Position numbers and translations under genes: made by a program. Of a stretch of DNA of 64,000 bases, positions 24,851 through 32,177 are shown piece after piece. The DNA comes from Planctomycetota bacterium (lineage in GTDB: Bacteria; Planctomycetota; UBA8742; UBA2392). The notes beneath the pieces are model-generated. The model saw only the letters and a program-made list of their open reading frames with translations. It ran no database searches and was not told the origin of the DNA. The stretch lies in contig JADJRK010000001.1 of the NCBI GenBank assembly GCA_016712285.1, positions 868,001-932,000 on the forward strand, written 5' to 3'. Numbering within the stretch: the stretch's first letter is position 1; every line of letters begins with the position of its first letter.

Positions 24851-25993
24851 CTAGGCCCGGGGCGGTTCGGCGAGGATCTTTTCGTAGTAGGCTTCCCACA
24901 CCGGCAGCAGGGCTTCGCGTTTGAACTTGGTTTCGGCGCGTTCGCGGGCGGCTTGGCCCATGCGTGTGCGGGTGGCGTCATCGCGCAGCAGCGCGTGAAT
25001 GCTGGCGGCAAAGGCATCGACGTCGCCGGGTTTATGCAGCGTGCCGTGCACGCCGTGCTCCACGACCTCGGGCAAGCCGCCGGTGTTGCTGGCCACGACC
25101 GGCACGCCGCAGGCCATGGCCTCAAGCGCGCTTAAGCCAAAGCTTTCGTACTCGCTGGGCAGGAAGAACAGGTCGGCTTGTGGCAGCAGCTCCCAGATCG
25201 CGTCGTAGGTGCCCAGCATGTTCACGCGCCCCTCGATGCCAAGCTCGCGCACCAGCTCGCGAATCGCGCCGACCTCGGGCCCGTCGCCGACCATGACCAG
25301 CCGCGCCTTGATGTCACGCGTGCCGCGCGCAAACGCCTGCACCACGTCGCGCGGCCGCTTGACCTCGCGGAAGTTGCTCACGTGCATCACGATCTTTTCG
25401 TCGGCGGCTGCCAGGTGCGCGCGCTTTTCTTTGCAGCAGCCGGGCTTGAAACGCTCGGTGTCTACGAAGTTGGGGATGACCTCAATGTGCTGCGCGCCGC
25501 AGTCGATGGTGTCGAGCACTCGGTCTTTCAGCTCGGCTGAGACGCTGGTGACGCCGTCGCTGGCGCGAATGCCAAAGCGGGTGATGGGCTGAAAAATGCG
25601 CTGCTGGCCGATGATGGTGATGTCGGTGCCGTGCAGCGTGGTGATCAGCTTGACGTTCTTGCCGGCGCCATTGAGCATCTCGCGGGCCAGGTGGCCGCTG
25701 ATCGCGTGCGGGATGGCGTAGTGGGCGTGCAGGATGTCGAGACCGTACTGCTGCGCGACTTCCATGATCGTGCCCGCCAGCGCCAGGTCGTAGGGCGGGT
25801 AGCGGAACAGCGGGTAGGCTGTCACTTCGACTTCGTGGTACTTCAGGTTGCTGCGAAAGCTCTCGAAGCGAAACGGGATCGCGTAGCTGATGATGTGCAC
25901 GCTGTGGCCGTTTTCGGCCAATGCGCTGCCAAGCTCGGTGGCGACAACGCCAGAGCCGCCGTGGGTTGGATAACAGACGATGCCGATCTTCAT
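24851..25993 (-). CDS. bshA: N-acetyl-alpha-D-glucosaminyl L-malate synthase (BshA)
   Basis: GT4 glycosyltransferase that joins UDP-GlcNAc to L-malate, first step of bacillithiol synthesis. The N-terminus MKIGIVCYPTHGGSGVVATELG, the HIISYAIPFRF and EVEVTAYPLFRYPPYDLAL segments, the HAHYAIPHA and TTLHGTDITIIG motifs, and the C-terminal donor-site segment LPSEYESFGLSALEAMACGVPVVASNTGG are all as in BshA. Start at 25993; the ORF could begin nine codons earlier but MKIG is the family start. 380 residues is normal. No bshB or bshC is seen in this window. Confidence 0.93.
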   Translation of the reverse strand: MKIGIVCYPTHGGSGVVATELGSALAENGHSVHIISYAIPFRFESFRSNLKYHEVEVTAYPLFRYPPYDLALAGTIMEVAQQYGLDILHAHYAIPHAISGHLAREMLNGAGKNVKLITTLHGTDITIIGQQRIFQPITRFGIRASDGVTSVSAELKDRVLDTIDCGAQHIEVIPNFVDTERFKPGCCKEKRAHLAAADEKIVMHVSNFREVKRPRDVVQAFARGTRDIKARLVMVGDGPEVGAIRELVRELGIEGRVNMLGTYDAIWELLPQADLFFLPSEYESFGLSALEAMACGVPVVASNTGGLPEVVEHGVHGTLHKPGDVDAFAASIHALLRDDATRTRMGQAARERAETKFKREALLPVWEAYYEKILAEPPRA

Positions 25994-26541
25994 GCGCACA
26001 AGCCAACAACCGGGCCCCACAGCCTATTCCGGGCTGCGGTTATCAACAGGGCCAGTTGTGGAAAAGGAGAGGGCCGAGACGTGGAGAAAGGGCCGGAAAG
26101 GAGAGCGTAAAGCTACCCTTTCAACTCACGTCTCGGCCGCATGGCACCGTTGCAGAGCGGGCGATCACGCTGCAACAGTGTTTACTTTGGTTTGGCGCAG
26201 GGGTGATGCCGCAGCGCGTAAGGGCGCGCCGCCACAGTCCTCAATCTACCACGTAAGTTAGTATAGCCTATCCTTGCAACAAAGGAAAGCCCGAAATCCG
26301 CGCCACTTCGGCCTTCCAAGGCAGCCGCATAAACAGCCGCAGCCTTACAGAGTGTTAACGACCCGGGGTATCCGCGCGCATCCGAAAATCGCCAGAATGT
26401 GGGGGCAGTGGGCTGCCAGGGCGCATTCCAAGGGCTTGTTGTATCGAGAATGCCCGAGGCCACTCATCCACCCATGGGCGGGTTCGTGCGCAATTGCCGC
26501 ATGATTGGTGACGGCGTGGTGACAATATAGCGCGCACTAAC
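25994..26541. other. 548-bp gene-free region between bshA and rimO, with a strong stem-loop
   Basis: No credible reading frame or known RNA gene was recognised (no RNase P, SRP or tmRNA core). At 26072-26136 there is a long stem: GGCCGAGACGTG pairs with CACGTCTCGGCC, and the inner GAAAGGG pairs with CCCTTTC, around a 23-nt loop. The region is upstream of bshA and downstream of rimO, both on the minus strand, so it should carry the bshA promoter. It may hold a leader or a small RNA. Confidence 0.55.
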
Positions 26542-26551
26542 TTAGCGCGCG
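26531..26551 (-). terminator. Possible hairpin at the end of rimO
   Basis: GCGCGC / GCGCGC with a 9-nt loop containing the rimO TAA stop (26544-26542), followed on the minus strand by TATATTG. The stem is short and overlaps the stop codon, so this is a tentative terminator. Confidence 0.35.
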
Positions 26552-27894
26552 GGTTCGGCAAGCAGGTCGTAGCCCATGCTGCGGACCACCCGCACCGGCA
26601 GAATCGTGCCCGGCGCCACCTTGGTCTTCAGCCGCACGGTGCAGTCGATCTCGGGCGCGTCGGCCCTGGAGCGCGCCTCGGTGGGGTACTTCGGGTCCTG
26701 GCTGTCGCCTTCGGTGATCACTTCGATGTTTGTGCCGACCAGCGCCTCGTTGCGCCGGAACAGGTCTTCGCGGGCAACTTCCATGAACGCCCGGTGGCGC
26801 TGCGTGATGACGTCTTCGGGCAGCTTGCCGTCCAGCGTAAAGCTGGCAGCGCGGTCTTCATCCGAGAACGGAAACGCGCCGGCGCGGTCAATGTGCCCGG
26901 CGCGAATGAACTCGAGCAACTCCTCAAACTGCGCGTCGGTTTCGCCAGGAAAGCCCACAATAAACGTGCTGCGCAGCGTCAGCCCGGGCACGCGCGTGCG
27001 CAGCTTCTCAATCAAGCGCATTGTCGTATCGCGTGTGCTGCCCCGCCGCATGCGCGCCAGCACCGGCGTGGCAATGTGCTGCAACGGCATGTCGATGTAG
27101 CCCAGCAGCTTGGGCTCATGGGCCAGCAGGGCAATCAGTTCGTCGGTGACCTGCGTGGGGTAGGCGTACATCAGGCGAATCCAGTCAATGCCGTTCACCT
27201 TCGCCAGCTCAGCCAGCAACTCGTGCAACGACTTGCGGCCCTCGCTGTCGAGGCCGTAGTACGTGCTGTCCTGGGCCACGATGATCAGCTCTTTCGCGCC
27301 GTCCCGGGCCAGCTCGTTGGCTTCTTCGATGATCTGGGCCCGCGGCTTACTGCGGAAGCGCCCGCGAATGCTCGGGATCGTGCAGAACGAGCACTTGTGG
27401 TCGCAACCCTCTGAAATGCGCAGGTACGCGTAGTGACGCGGCGTGATGCGCAGCCGCGCGCGGTCGTCATATACGGTGCCGCGCGCGTCAGGGTCGCTGA
27501 TGGCGACGCTGCGGGCAAGCTCGCCGCTGACTGAAAGTTCACGCAGCACGTCCACGAGTTTCACGCGGTCGTTGACGCTGACCAGCGCGTCGGCCCCCGG
27601 GGCGCTTTCGTCAAGCATGGGCCGGTAGTTGCCGACCATGCAGCCGGCCACAATCACGCGCTTGACGCCGCCCTGCTCTTTCAGGGCAACCATGCGGTTG
27701 ATGTGCTCAAGCGACTCCTTGCGCGACGCGTCGAGAAAGCCGCAGGTGTTCACCACCACCACGTCGGCGGATTCGTAATCCGGCGTGACCACGAAGCCCT
27801 CGGCTGCGATCTGCCCGAGCATCGTTTCACTGTCAATCAGGTTCTTGGGGCAGCCCAGCGAAATGAACGCAACGGTGCCCAGGGCGGTCTTCAT
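26542..27894 (-). CDS. rimO: Ribosomal protein S12 methylthiotransferase RimO
   Basis: Radical-SAM enzyme that adds a methylthio group to an aspartate of ribosomal protein S12. N-terminal MTTase domain with ISLGCPKNLIDSE and VVNTCGFL; radical-SAM cluster motif CDHKCSFC in SEGCDHKCSFCTIPSIRG; C-terminal TRAM domain (EVITEGDSQDPKYPTEARS and following). The 450-residue length is typical. Start at ATG 27894 (MKTALG); the frame upstream to 27948 overlaps the divergent gene start and has no family likeness. Confidence 0.95.
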   Translation of the reverse strand: MKTALGTVAFISLGCPKNLIDSETMLGQIAAEGFVVTPDYESADVVVVNTCGFLDASRKESLEHINRMVALKEQGGVKRVIVAGCMVGNYRPMLDESAPGADALVSVNDRVKLVDVLRELSVSGELARSVAISDPDARGTVYDDRARLRITPRHYAYLRISEGCDHKCSFCTIPSIRGRFRSKPRAQIIEEANELARDGAKELIIVAQDSTYYGLDSEGRKSLHELLAELAKVNGIDWIRLMYAYPTQVTDELIALLAHEPKLLGYIDMPLQHIATPVLARMRRGSTRDTTMRLIEKLRTRVPGLTLRSTFIVGFPGETDAQFEELLEFIRAGHIDRAGAFPFSDEDRAASFTLDGKLPEDVITQRHRAFMEVAREDLFRRNEALVGTNIEVITEGDSQDPKYPTEARSRADAPEIDCTVRLKTKVAPGTILPVRVVRSMGYDLLAEPAR

Positions 27895-27941
27895 GGCAGG
27901 GATGGTAGCAGGCTTGCGGCCGCGTTGTAGGGTGGCGCGCG

Positions 27942-28550
27942 ATGGCAAAGCCCGAAAACATCTGGGTCGGCATTGAGGTCACACGCCAGGTGCGCGTGGT
28001 GAACGGCGAGATTGAGCCGGCTGGCAAGCTGGCAGTGGGGGGCGTGAACCTGCTGGATCACCAGCTGTCGATTGCGCGCGGCCTCACCGTTGCCGACCAG
28101 ATTTGCGTGCTTACGCCGCAGGGCGACGAAACGCTGCTCGAGATCACGGCCAAGCACGAAGCCCGCGAGATGGCGCCCTTTGACTTCATCGCGATGCTGA
28201 GCGAGCGCGCGGGCGCGGGGCAGGAAGGCGCAGTCGTCCTGCTGCGCCAGATTGCACCACTGCGGGATGCGTCGGATGTGCAAACGGCGCTGGCGATGCT
28301 GGACAGCCACCCGGTCATCATCAGCGCCGCAAAGACAGCGCGAGGCCAAGACGCGCGCAAAGCCGACACGGACGACCGCTGCCTGGCATTCGAAGTGCGC
28401 CGCATCAGCCAGTTCAGCCGCGAAGCCATGGCCACGGCGCCCACGACAGAAGAGAAGCTGGTCTACCTTGAAGCCAACAGCTACGCCGAGTACATCCGCC
28501 CAAGCGACGCAGCCAAGGTGGAAGAAACAATGAAAGCGTGGCAGAAGTAG
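27942..28550 (+). CDS. Cytidylyltransferase-like protein with lost N-terminal signature
   Basis: A 202-residue protein that reads like the CMP-NeuAc-synthetase-type nucleotidyltransferase fold from residue ~28 on: GKLAVGGVNLLDHQLSIARGLTVADQICVLTP, then VVLLRQIAPLRDASDVQTALAML, SHPVIISAAKT. The family N-terminal loop (LxAxxxSxRxxxK) is replaced by IEVTRQVRVVNGEIEPAGK, so the enzyme may be non-catalytic or bind a different nucleotide. Start at 27942; it is divergent from rimO across 47 bp. A repeat island follows its end. Confidence 0.5.
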   Translation: MAKPENIWVGIEVTRQVRVVNGEIEPAGKLAVGGVNLLDHQLSIARGLTVADQICVLTPQGDETLLEITAKHEAREMAPFDFIAMLSERAGAGQEGAVVLLRQIAPLRDASDVQTALAMLDSHPVIISAAKTARGQDARKADTDDRCLAFEVRRISQFSREAMATAPTTEEKLVYLEANSYAEYIRPSDAAKVEETMKAWQK

Positions 28551-28751
28551 GCGCGGTCACTGCAACCCGCGCCCCTCACACGACGACTGGCAATCTCACG
28601 CCAAGGCGCAAAGGCGCGGAGAACTACTGACTGGTAGTCAACTTCGTGCGTCTTAGTGGCCCTTTGTGGATCACTGCAGTGCCGTAGTTGCAGTTCTTGG
28701 CGTCATGGCGCCTTGGCGTGAAACAGGCAGTTGCAGTTTGCCGCGCTTGGT
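28551..28751. repeat. Octamer-type intergenic repeat island 3 (no gene)
   Basis: From about 28590 to 28740: CTCACGCCAAGGCGCAAAGGCGCGGAGAACTAC, then CTTAGTGGCCCTTTGTGGATCACTGCAGTGCC, then GTTGCAGTTCTTGGCGTCATGGCGCCTTGGCGTGAAAC. This is the same module vocabulary as the other islands, in mixed orientation. It lies between two convergent genes, the nucleotidyltransferase-like gene and hisS, where it may serve as terminator-like DNA. Confidence 0.7.
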
Positions 28752-30395
28752 TCAGGCCTTGCCGAACTTGGGGTTCAGCTTCTCGTTCATGAAGTCCGCC
28801 AGCATCTGGCTTAGCCGGTCGTCGCGCACTTCGTACCAGTCAAAGGCCTTCACCTCGGCGCGCTGCTCGCCGCTTACGCTTTCACGAATCGCATCGGGCA
28901 GATTGCCGAACGTCGCCCAGCCGCACTTGAGTACTTCGTGATTGCCATTGCGCAGCAGATAGACGCCGCCCACGGGCGGCACCCGGTCAATCATGTCGGC
29001 GCGGAACTCCCAGTCCCAGCTGCGGCCCGTGGCCACGCCCGGGTCGGGGTCTACGTAGTTGTCCTGCACGGCTTGCACCAGCTGGCTGAACGGAATGCGC
29101 GACTGCTCGCCGGTTGCCATGTTGCGCAGACTTACCACGCCCTCTTTCTCTTCTTCGGGCCCGGCGATCACGACCAGCGGAAAGCCGCGCTTGCCCGCGT
29201 ACTTCAGCTGCTTGCCGAGCTTGGCCTTGGTGTCCAGATACAGCTCGGTCGGCACGCCCGCCTTGCGCAGCGCAGACGTTGCCTTCAGGCTGTAACCCTG
29301 CGTCTCGGGCGCAAACACGGTCACCAGCACTGCGGCGGTGCTGCGCGCCTTGGGCAGCAGCTTCAACTCTTCCAGCGCGCTGATCAGCCGGTCGATGCCG
29401 ACGCTGATGCCGACGGCGGGGATTTCTTCGCCCGCGAACAAGCCGATCAACCCGTCATAGCGACCGCCCGACATCACGCTGCCGAAGCCCGGCAGGTCCA
29501 GCAGAAACGTCTCGAACACCGTGCCCGTGTAGTAGTCCAGGCCGCGCACAATCGTGGGGTCAACGCGCAGCACTTCGTCAGGTACGCCCAGCGCCGTGGC
29601 ATTGTCGTAGACCTCGCGCAACTCAGCGCAGCCGCGCTCCCCTAGCTCGCTGCCCTTCAAGAAGCTCGCGAGCTTCTCGATGCGCGCGGCAGTGGCCAGG
29701 TTGCCTTCAGCCAGCTTCAAGAACTCAAACACCAGCTCAAGGCCCGCCGCGGTGAAGCCGCCGTTGCCGACCTGGCCCGTCAGCTCGGCGCGCACGCCGG
29801 CTTCGCCGACCTTGTCGAACTTGTCGATGCCGCGCATCACGGCATCCATGACCGCATTGTCCGACACGCCAATGCGCGCCTGCAAGCCGCGGAACAGCTT
29901 GCGATTGTTGAAGCGGATCACGTAGTTCGGCACATTCAGCGCGCGCATCACCGAGTAATCGACGGCAATGCATTCGGCGTCGGCCAGCAGGCTGTCAGTG
30001 CCGACAATGTCCACGTCGCACTGCCAGAACTCGCGAAAGCGGCCGCGTGCGGGGCTTTCGGCGCGCCACACCGGGCCCATCTGGTAGCGCTTGAACGGGC
30101 GCGAAAGGTCGTTGCGGTACTGCGCGACCACGCGCGCCAGGGAAATCGTCAACTCATAGCGCAGGGCAACGTCGCGGCCGCCCTGGTCTTCGAAGCGATA
30201 GAACAGTTTCTCGGCTTCGGGGCCGGCTTTGCCCAGCAGGATCTCGGCGTATTCGAGCGAAGGTGTGTCGAGCGGGTCAAAGCCGTAGCGCTCAAACACT
30301 TCGACAATGCGGCGCAGCAGGCGGGTACGCGGGATCATCACCTCGGGCAGGTAATCCCGGAAGCCTTTTAGAATTCGCGGCTCAATCCGTGCCAT
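28752..30395 (-). CDS. hisS: Histidyl-tRNA synthetase with C-terminal GIY-YIG-like extension
   Basis: Charges tRNA-His. Class II motifs: MARIEPRILKGFRDYLPE start, motif 2 around FREFWQCDVDIVG, HisA loop VRGLDYYTGTVFE, motif 3 GGRYDGLIGLFAGEEIPAVGISVGIDRL, then an anticodon-binding domain (VLVTVFAPETQGYSLKATSALR). The usual length is ~420-430 residues; here 547. The last ~76 residues (472-547) read like a UvrC-type GIY-YIG domain: VPPVGGVYLLRNGNHEVLKCG, then FDWYEVRDDRLSQMLADFMNE, then KLNPKFG. Start at 30395; the long frame upstream to 30578 is a repeat-derived artefact. Confidence 0.92.
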   Translation of the reverse strand: MARIEPRILKGFRDYLPEVMIPRTRLLRRIVEVFERYGFDPLDTPSLEYAEILLGKAGPEAEKLFYRFEDQGGRDVALRYELTISLARVVAQYRNDLSRPFKRYQMGPVWRAESPARGRFREFWQCDVDIVGTDSLLADAECIAVDYSVMRALNVPNYVIRFNNRKLFRGLQARIGVSDNAVMDAVMRGIDKFDKVGEAGVRAELTGQVGNGGFTAAGLELVFEFLKLAEGNLATAARIEKLASFLKGSELGERGCAELREVYDNATALGVPDEVLRVDPTIVRGLDYYTGTVFETFLLDLPGFGSVMSGGRYDGLIGLFAGEEIPAVGISVGIDRLISALEELKLLPKARSTAAVLVTVFAPETQGYSLKATSALRKAGVPTELYLDTKAKLGKQLKYAGKRGFPLVVIAGPEEEKEGVVSLRNMATGEQSRIPFSQLVQAVQDNYVDPDPGVATGRSWDWEFRADMIDRVPPVGGVYLLRNGNHEVLKCGWATFGNLPDAIRESVSGEQRAEVKAFDWYEVRDDRLSQMLADFMNEKLNPKFGKA

Positions 30396-31291
30396 GGCTG
30401 CTCCGTGATGCGGCTGACCAAGCCGCAAAGCGGGCAAGGTGCCCGCGGTCCTACGCAACGAAGCGCGGTTTCTAGCGCAGTTTAGGCCGTCGCGCAACGC
30501 GGCATGTGCGCAGTTCTTGGCGCCGTGGCGCCTTGGCGTGAGGCCGCCGTTGCATTTGACAGCCAAGTGAACTGCCACTGCATAACTACAGTCTCACGCG
30601 GAGGCGCAAAGGCGCGGAGAACTGCAGGCTTGCGGTCCCCCCAATTGGCCACAAAGCCATTGCAGCTCTTTGTGCCTTTGTGGCTTGGTGTGAGCCGGCA
30701 GTTGCAGTTTGCCGACACAGCTTCACGGCCATCTCACACAAAGACACGAAGCCACGAAGAACTGCTTCATGGCCAACAACTTGGTGGTCCTTAGTGGCCC
30801 TTGGTGGATCACCGCAGTGCAGTTGCCAATGCAGTTCCTTGTGGCTTGGTGTGGGTCGGCAGTTGCAGTTCTTGGCGCCGCGGCGTCTTGGCGTGAGCCA
30901 GGCAGTTCGTGCGGCTACTACCGTACGGCGGTCTCACGCGGAGGCGCAAAGGCGCGGAGAACTGCAGGCTTGCGGTCCCAAGGGGCCCGCCGCAGGGCCA
31001 TTGCAGCTCTTTGTGCCTTTGTGGCTTGGTGTGAGCCGGCAGTTGCAGTTTGCCGATACAGCTTCACGGACATCTCACACAAAGACACGAAGCCACGAAG
31101 AACTGCTTCATAGCCAACAACTTGGTGGTCCTTAGTGGCCCTTGGTGGATCACCGCAGTGCAGTTGCCATTGCAGTTCTTGGCACCGTGGCGCCTTGGCG
31201 TGAAGCCGCCGTTGCTTTGAGGCAGACACACACAAAGCCACGAAGAGCGACTTCGTGGCTTTGTGGATCAGCGTCGTTGTTTGACCGACCG
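30396..31291. repeat. Octamer-type intergenic repeat island 4 with a 340-bp tandem duplication (no gene)
   Basis: 30508-31270 consists of CAGTTCTTGGCGCCGTGGCGCCTTGGCGTGAG, GAGGCGCAAAGGCGCGGAG, TTTGTGCCTTTGTGGCTTGGTGTG, CACAAAGACACGAAGCCACGAAG and CTTGGTGGTCCTTAGTGGCCC modules. The block starting GTCTCACGCGGAGGCGC at 30591 is repeated at 30931 (offset 340-341 bp) up to about 31181, nearly identical except for a ~20-bp patch. Reading frames here encode repeat peptides, not proteins. The left ~110 bp is the hisS upstream region. Confidence 0.85.
31231..31265. terminator. Perfect 15-bp hairpin downstream of the STAS gene
   Basis: CACAAAGCCACGAAG and CTTCGTGGCTTTGTG are exact complements around the 5-nt loop AGCGA. 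The stem is formed from two opposed repeat modules. It lies 26 bp beyond the stop of the STAS gene (minus strand) and could end that transcript, though no U-tract is present. Confidence 0.55.
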
Positions 31292-31645
31292 CTACTTCTT
31301 GGCCAGCAGCTTCAGGGCTTCTTTGGGGTTGGCGGCGAACTTGAACACCTGGCTCAGGCCCAGCATGTCGAACACTTCCTGCACGGGCTCGGTCGGGTTC
31401 ATCAGCACGATGTCGCCGCCGCGCTCGTGGCTTTCGCTCAGCGTGCCGATAAACACGCCGGCACCCGCCGACGACACGTACTCCACGTCGGCCAAGTTCA
31501 CCGCAATGCGCACCTTGCCTTCATCGAACAGGTTGTTGATTGCCTGCTCCATGTACTCGAATGTGTGAGCGTCAAGCCACCCGGCGACATGAACCACTGT
31601 CACGTCGGGCGAAAGCTCCTCGAGATTGATCTCGAACTCCCTCAT
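31292..31645 (-). CDS. STAS-domain anti-sigma factor antagonist (SpoIIAA/RsbV-like)
   Basis: Small regulator that, when unphosphorylated, binds an anti-sigma kinase and frees its sigma factor. 117 residues: LSPDVTVVHVAGWLDAHTFEYMEQAINNL, then NLADVEYVSSAGAGVFIGTL with the phosphoacceptor Ser in the SSAG loop. The next gene upstream (31700-32149) encodes the matching kinase and the one beyond it a PP2C phosphatase, so this is a full partner-switching unit. Spacing of 54 bp from the kinase gene. Confidence 0.92.
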   Translation of the reverse strand: MREFEINLEELSPDVTVVHVAGWLDAHTFEYMEQAINNLFDEGKVRIAVNLADVEYVSSAGAGVFIGTLSESHERGGDIVLMNPTEPVQEVFDMLGLSQVFKFAANPKEALKLLAKK

Positions 31646-31699
31646 GTGTCTCTTTCTTTGCTGCTCTGACCCTGCACTGTCCCTGCCACACCGTTCGGG

Positions 31700-32149
31700 T
31701 TACTGCCCGGATACGATGAGTTTCACCAGCGTCAATTCGTTCATGTCGCCTTCGCGCGAGGTGTAACGCACTTCGTCCATCACTTTGCGCATGATGAACA
31801 GGCCAAGCCCGCGCTTGCTGCCGGCGGTGATGTGTGCCTGCATGTCGATGTTTGCCTTGGCCTCAGAGCCCTTGGCTGCGTCGTAGGAAATGCCGTTGTC
31901 CCGAATGCGTACGGTGAAGCGCTGCTCGTCGGCGTCGATCAACACCTCGACGGTGCCGTCCACGCGGCCTTCATACCCGTGCTGGATGGTGTTGGCGACG
32001 GCTTCATCGACGGCCAGCACGACCTTGTTGACGTCGCGCTGGGGCAACCTGGAGCGCTTGATCGCGCTGTGCAGGAATTCCCGCACGATGGCGAGGTTGC
32101 GCGTATGCGCCACGACCTCAAGCCGATCGGTTACATGCGAATCCGACAT
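31700..32149 (-). CDS. Anti-sigma factor serine kinase (RsbW/SpoIIAB-like ATPase)
   Basis: GHKL-fold ATPase of 149 residues that phosphorylates the STAS antagonist and binds a sigma factor. N-box DEAVANTIQHGYEG, G1 box RIRDNGISYD, and the GSKRGLGLFIMRKVMDEV G2-type lid motif are visible. It is 54 bp upstream of the STAS gene and 28 bp downstream of the phosphatase gene, all on the minus strand, so they are likely a single operon. No sigma factor gene is in the window, so the target is unknown. Confidence 0.92.
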   Translation of the reverse strand: MSDSHVTDRLEVVAHTRNLAIVREFLHSAIKRSRLPQRDVNKVVLAVDEAVANTIQHGYEGRVDGTVEVLIDADEQRFTVRIRDNGISYDAAKGSEAKANIDMQAHITAGSKRGLGLFIMRKVMDEVRYTSREGDMNELTLVKLIVSGQ

Positions 32150-32177
32150 CCACTGCCCCCGTGCTGCTACCCTGTTG

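Noticed and set aside
24502..25125. 207-residue minus-strand frame over the palindrome array and bshA end
   Set aside because: Arg/Pro-rich shadow in a different frame from bshA, crossing palindromes.
25994..26541. RNase P RNA, SRP RNA, tmRNA or 6S RNA in the gap upstream of bshA
   Set aside because: I looked for the conserved cores (for example GAGGAAAGTCC or GGAAGGAAGCAGCC) and did not find them. Only an unassigned stem-loop remains.
30504..31241. Several reading frames with repeat peptides in the island between hisS and the STAS gene
   Set aside because: They translate octamer modules (HKDTKPRRTAS and similar) in several frames and both strands; there is no consistent coding frame.
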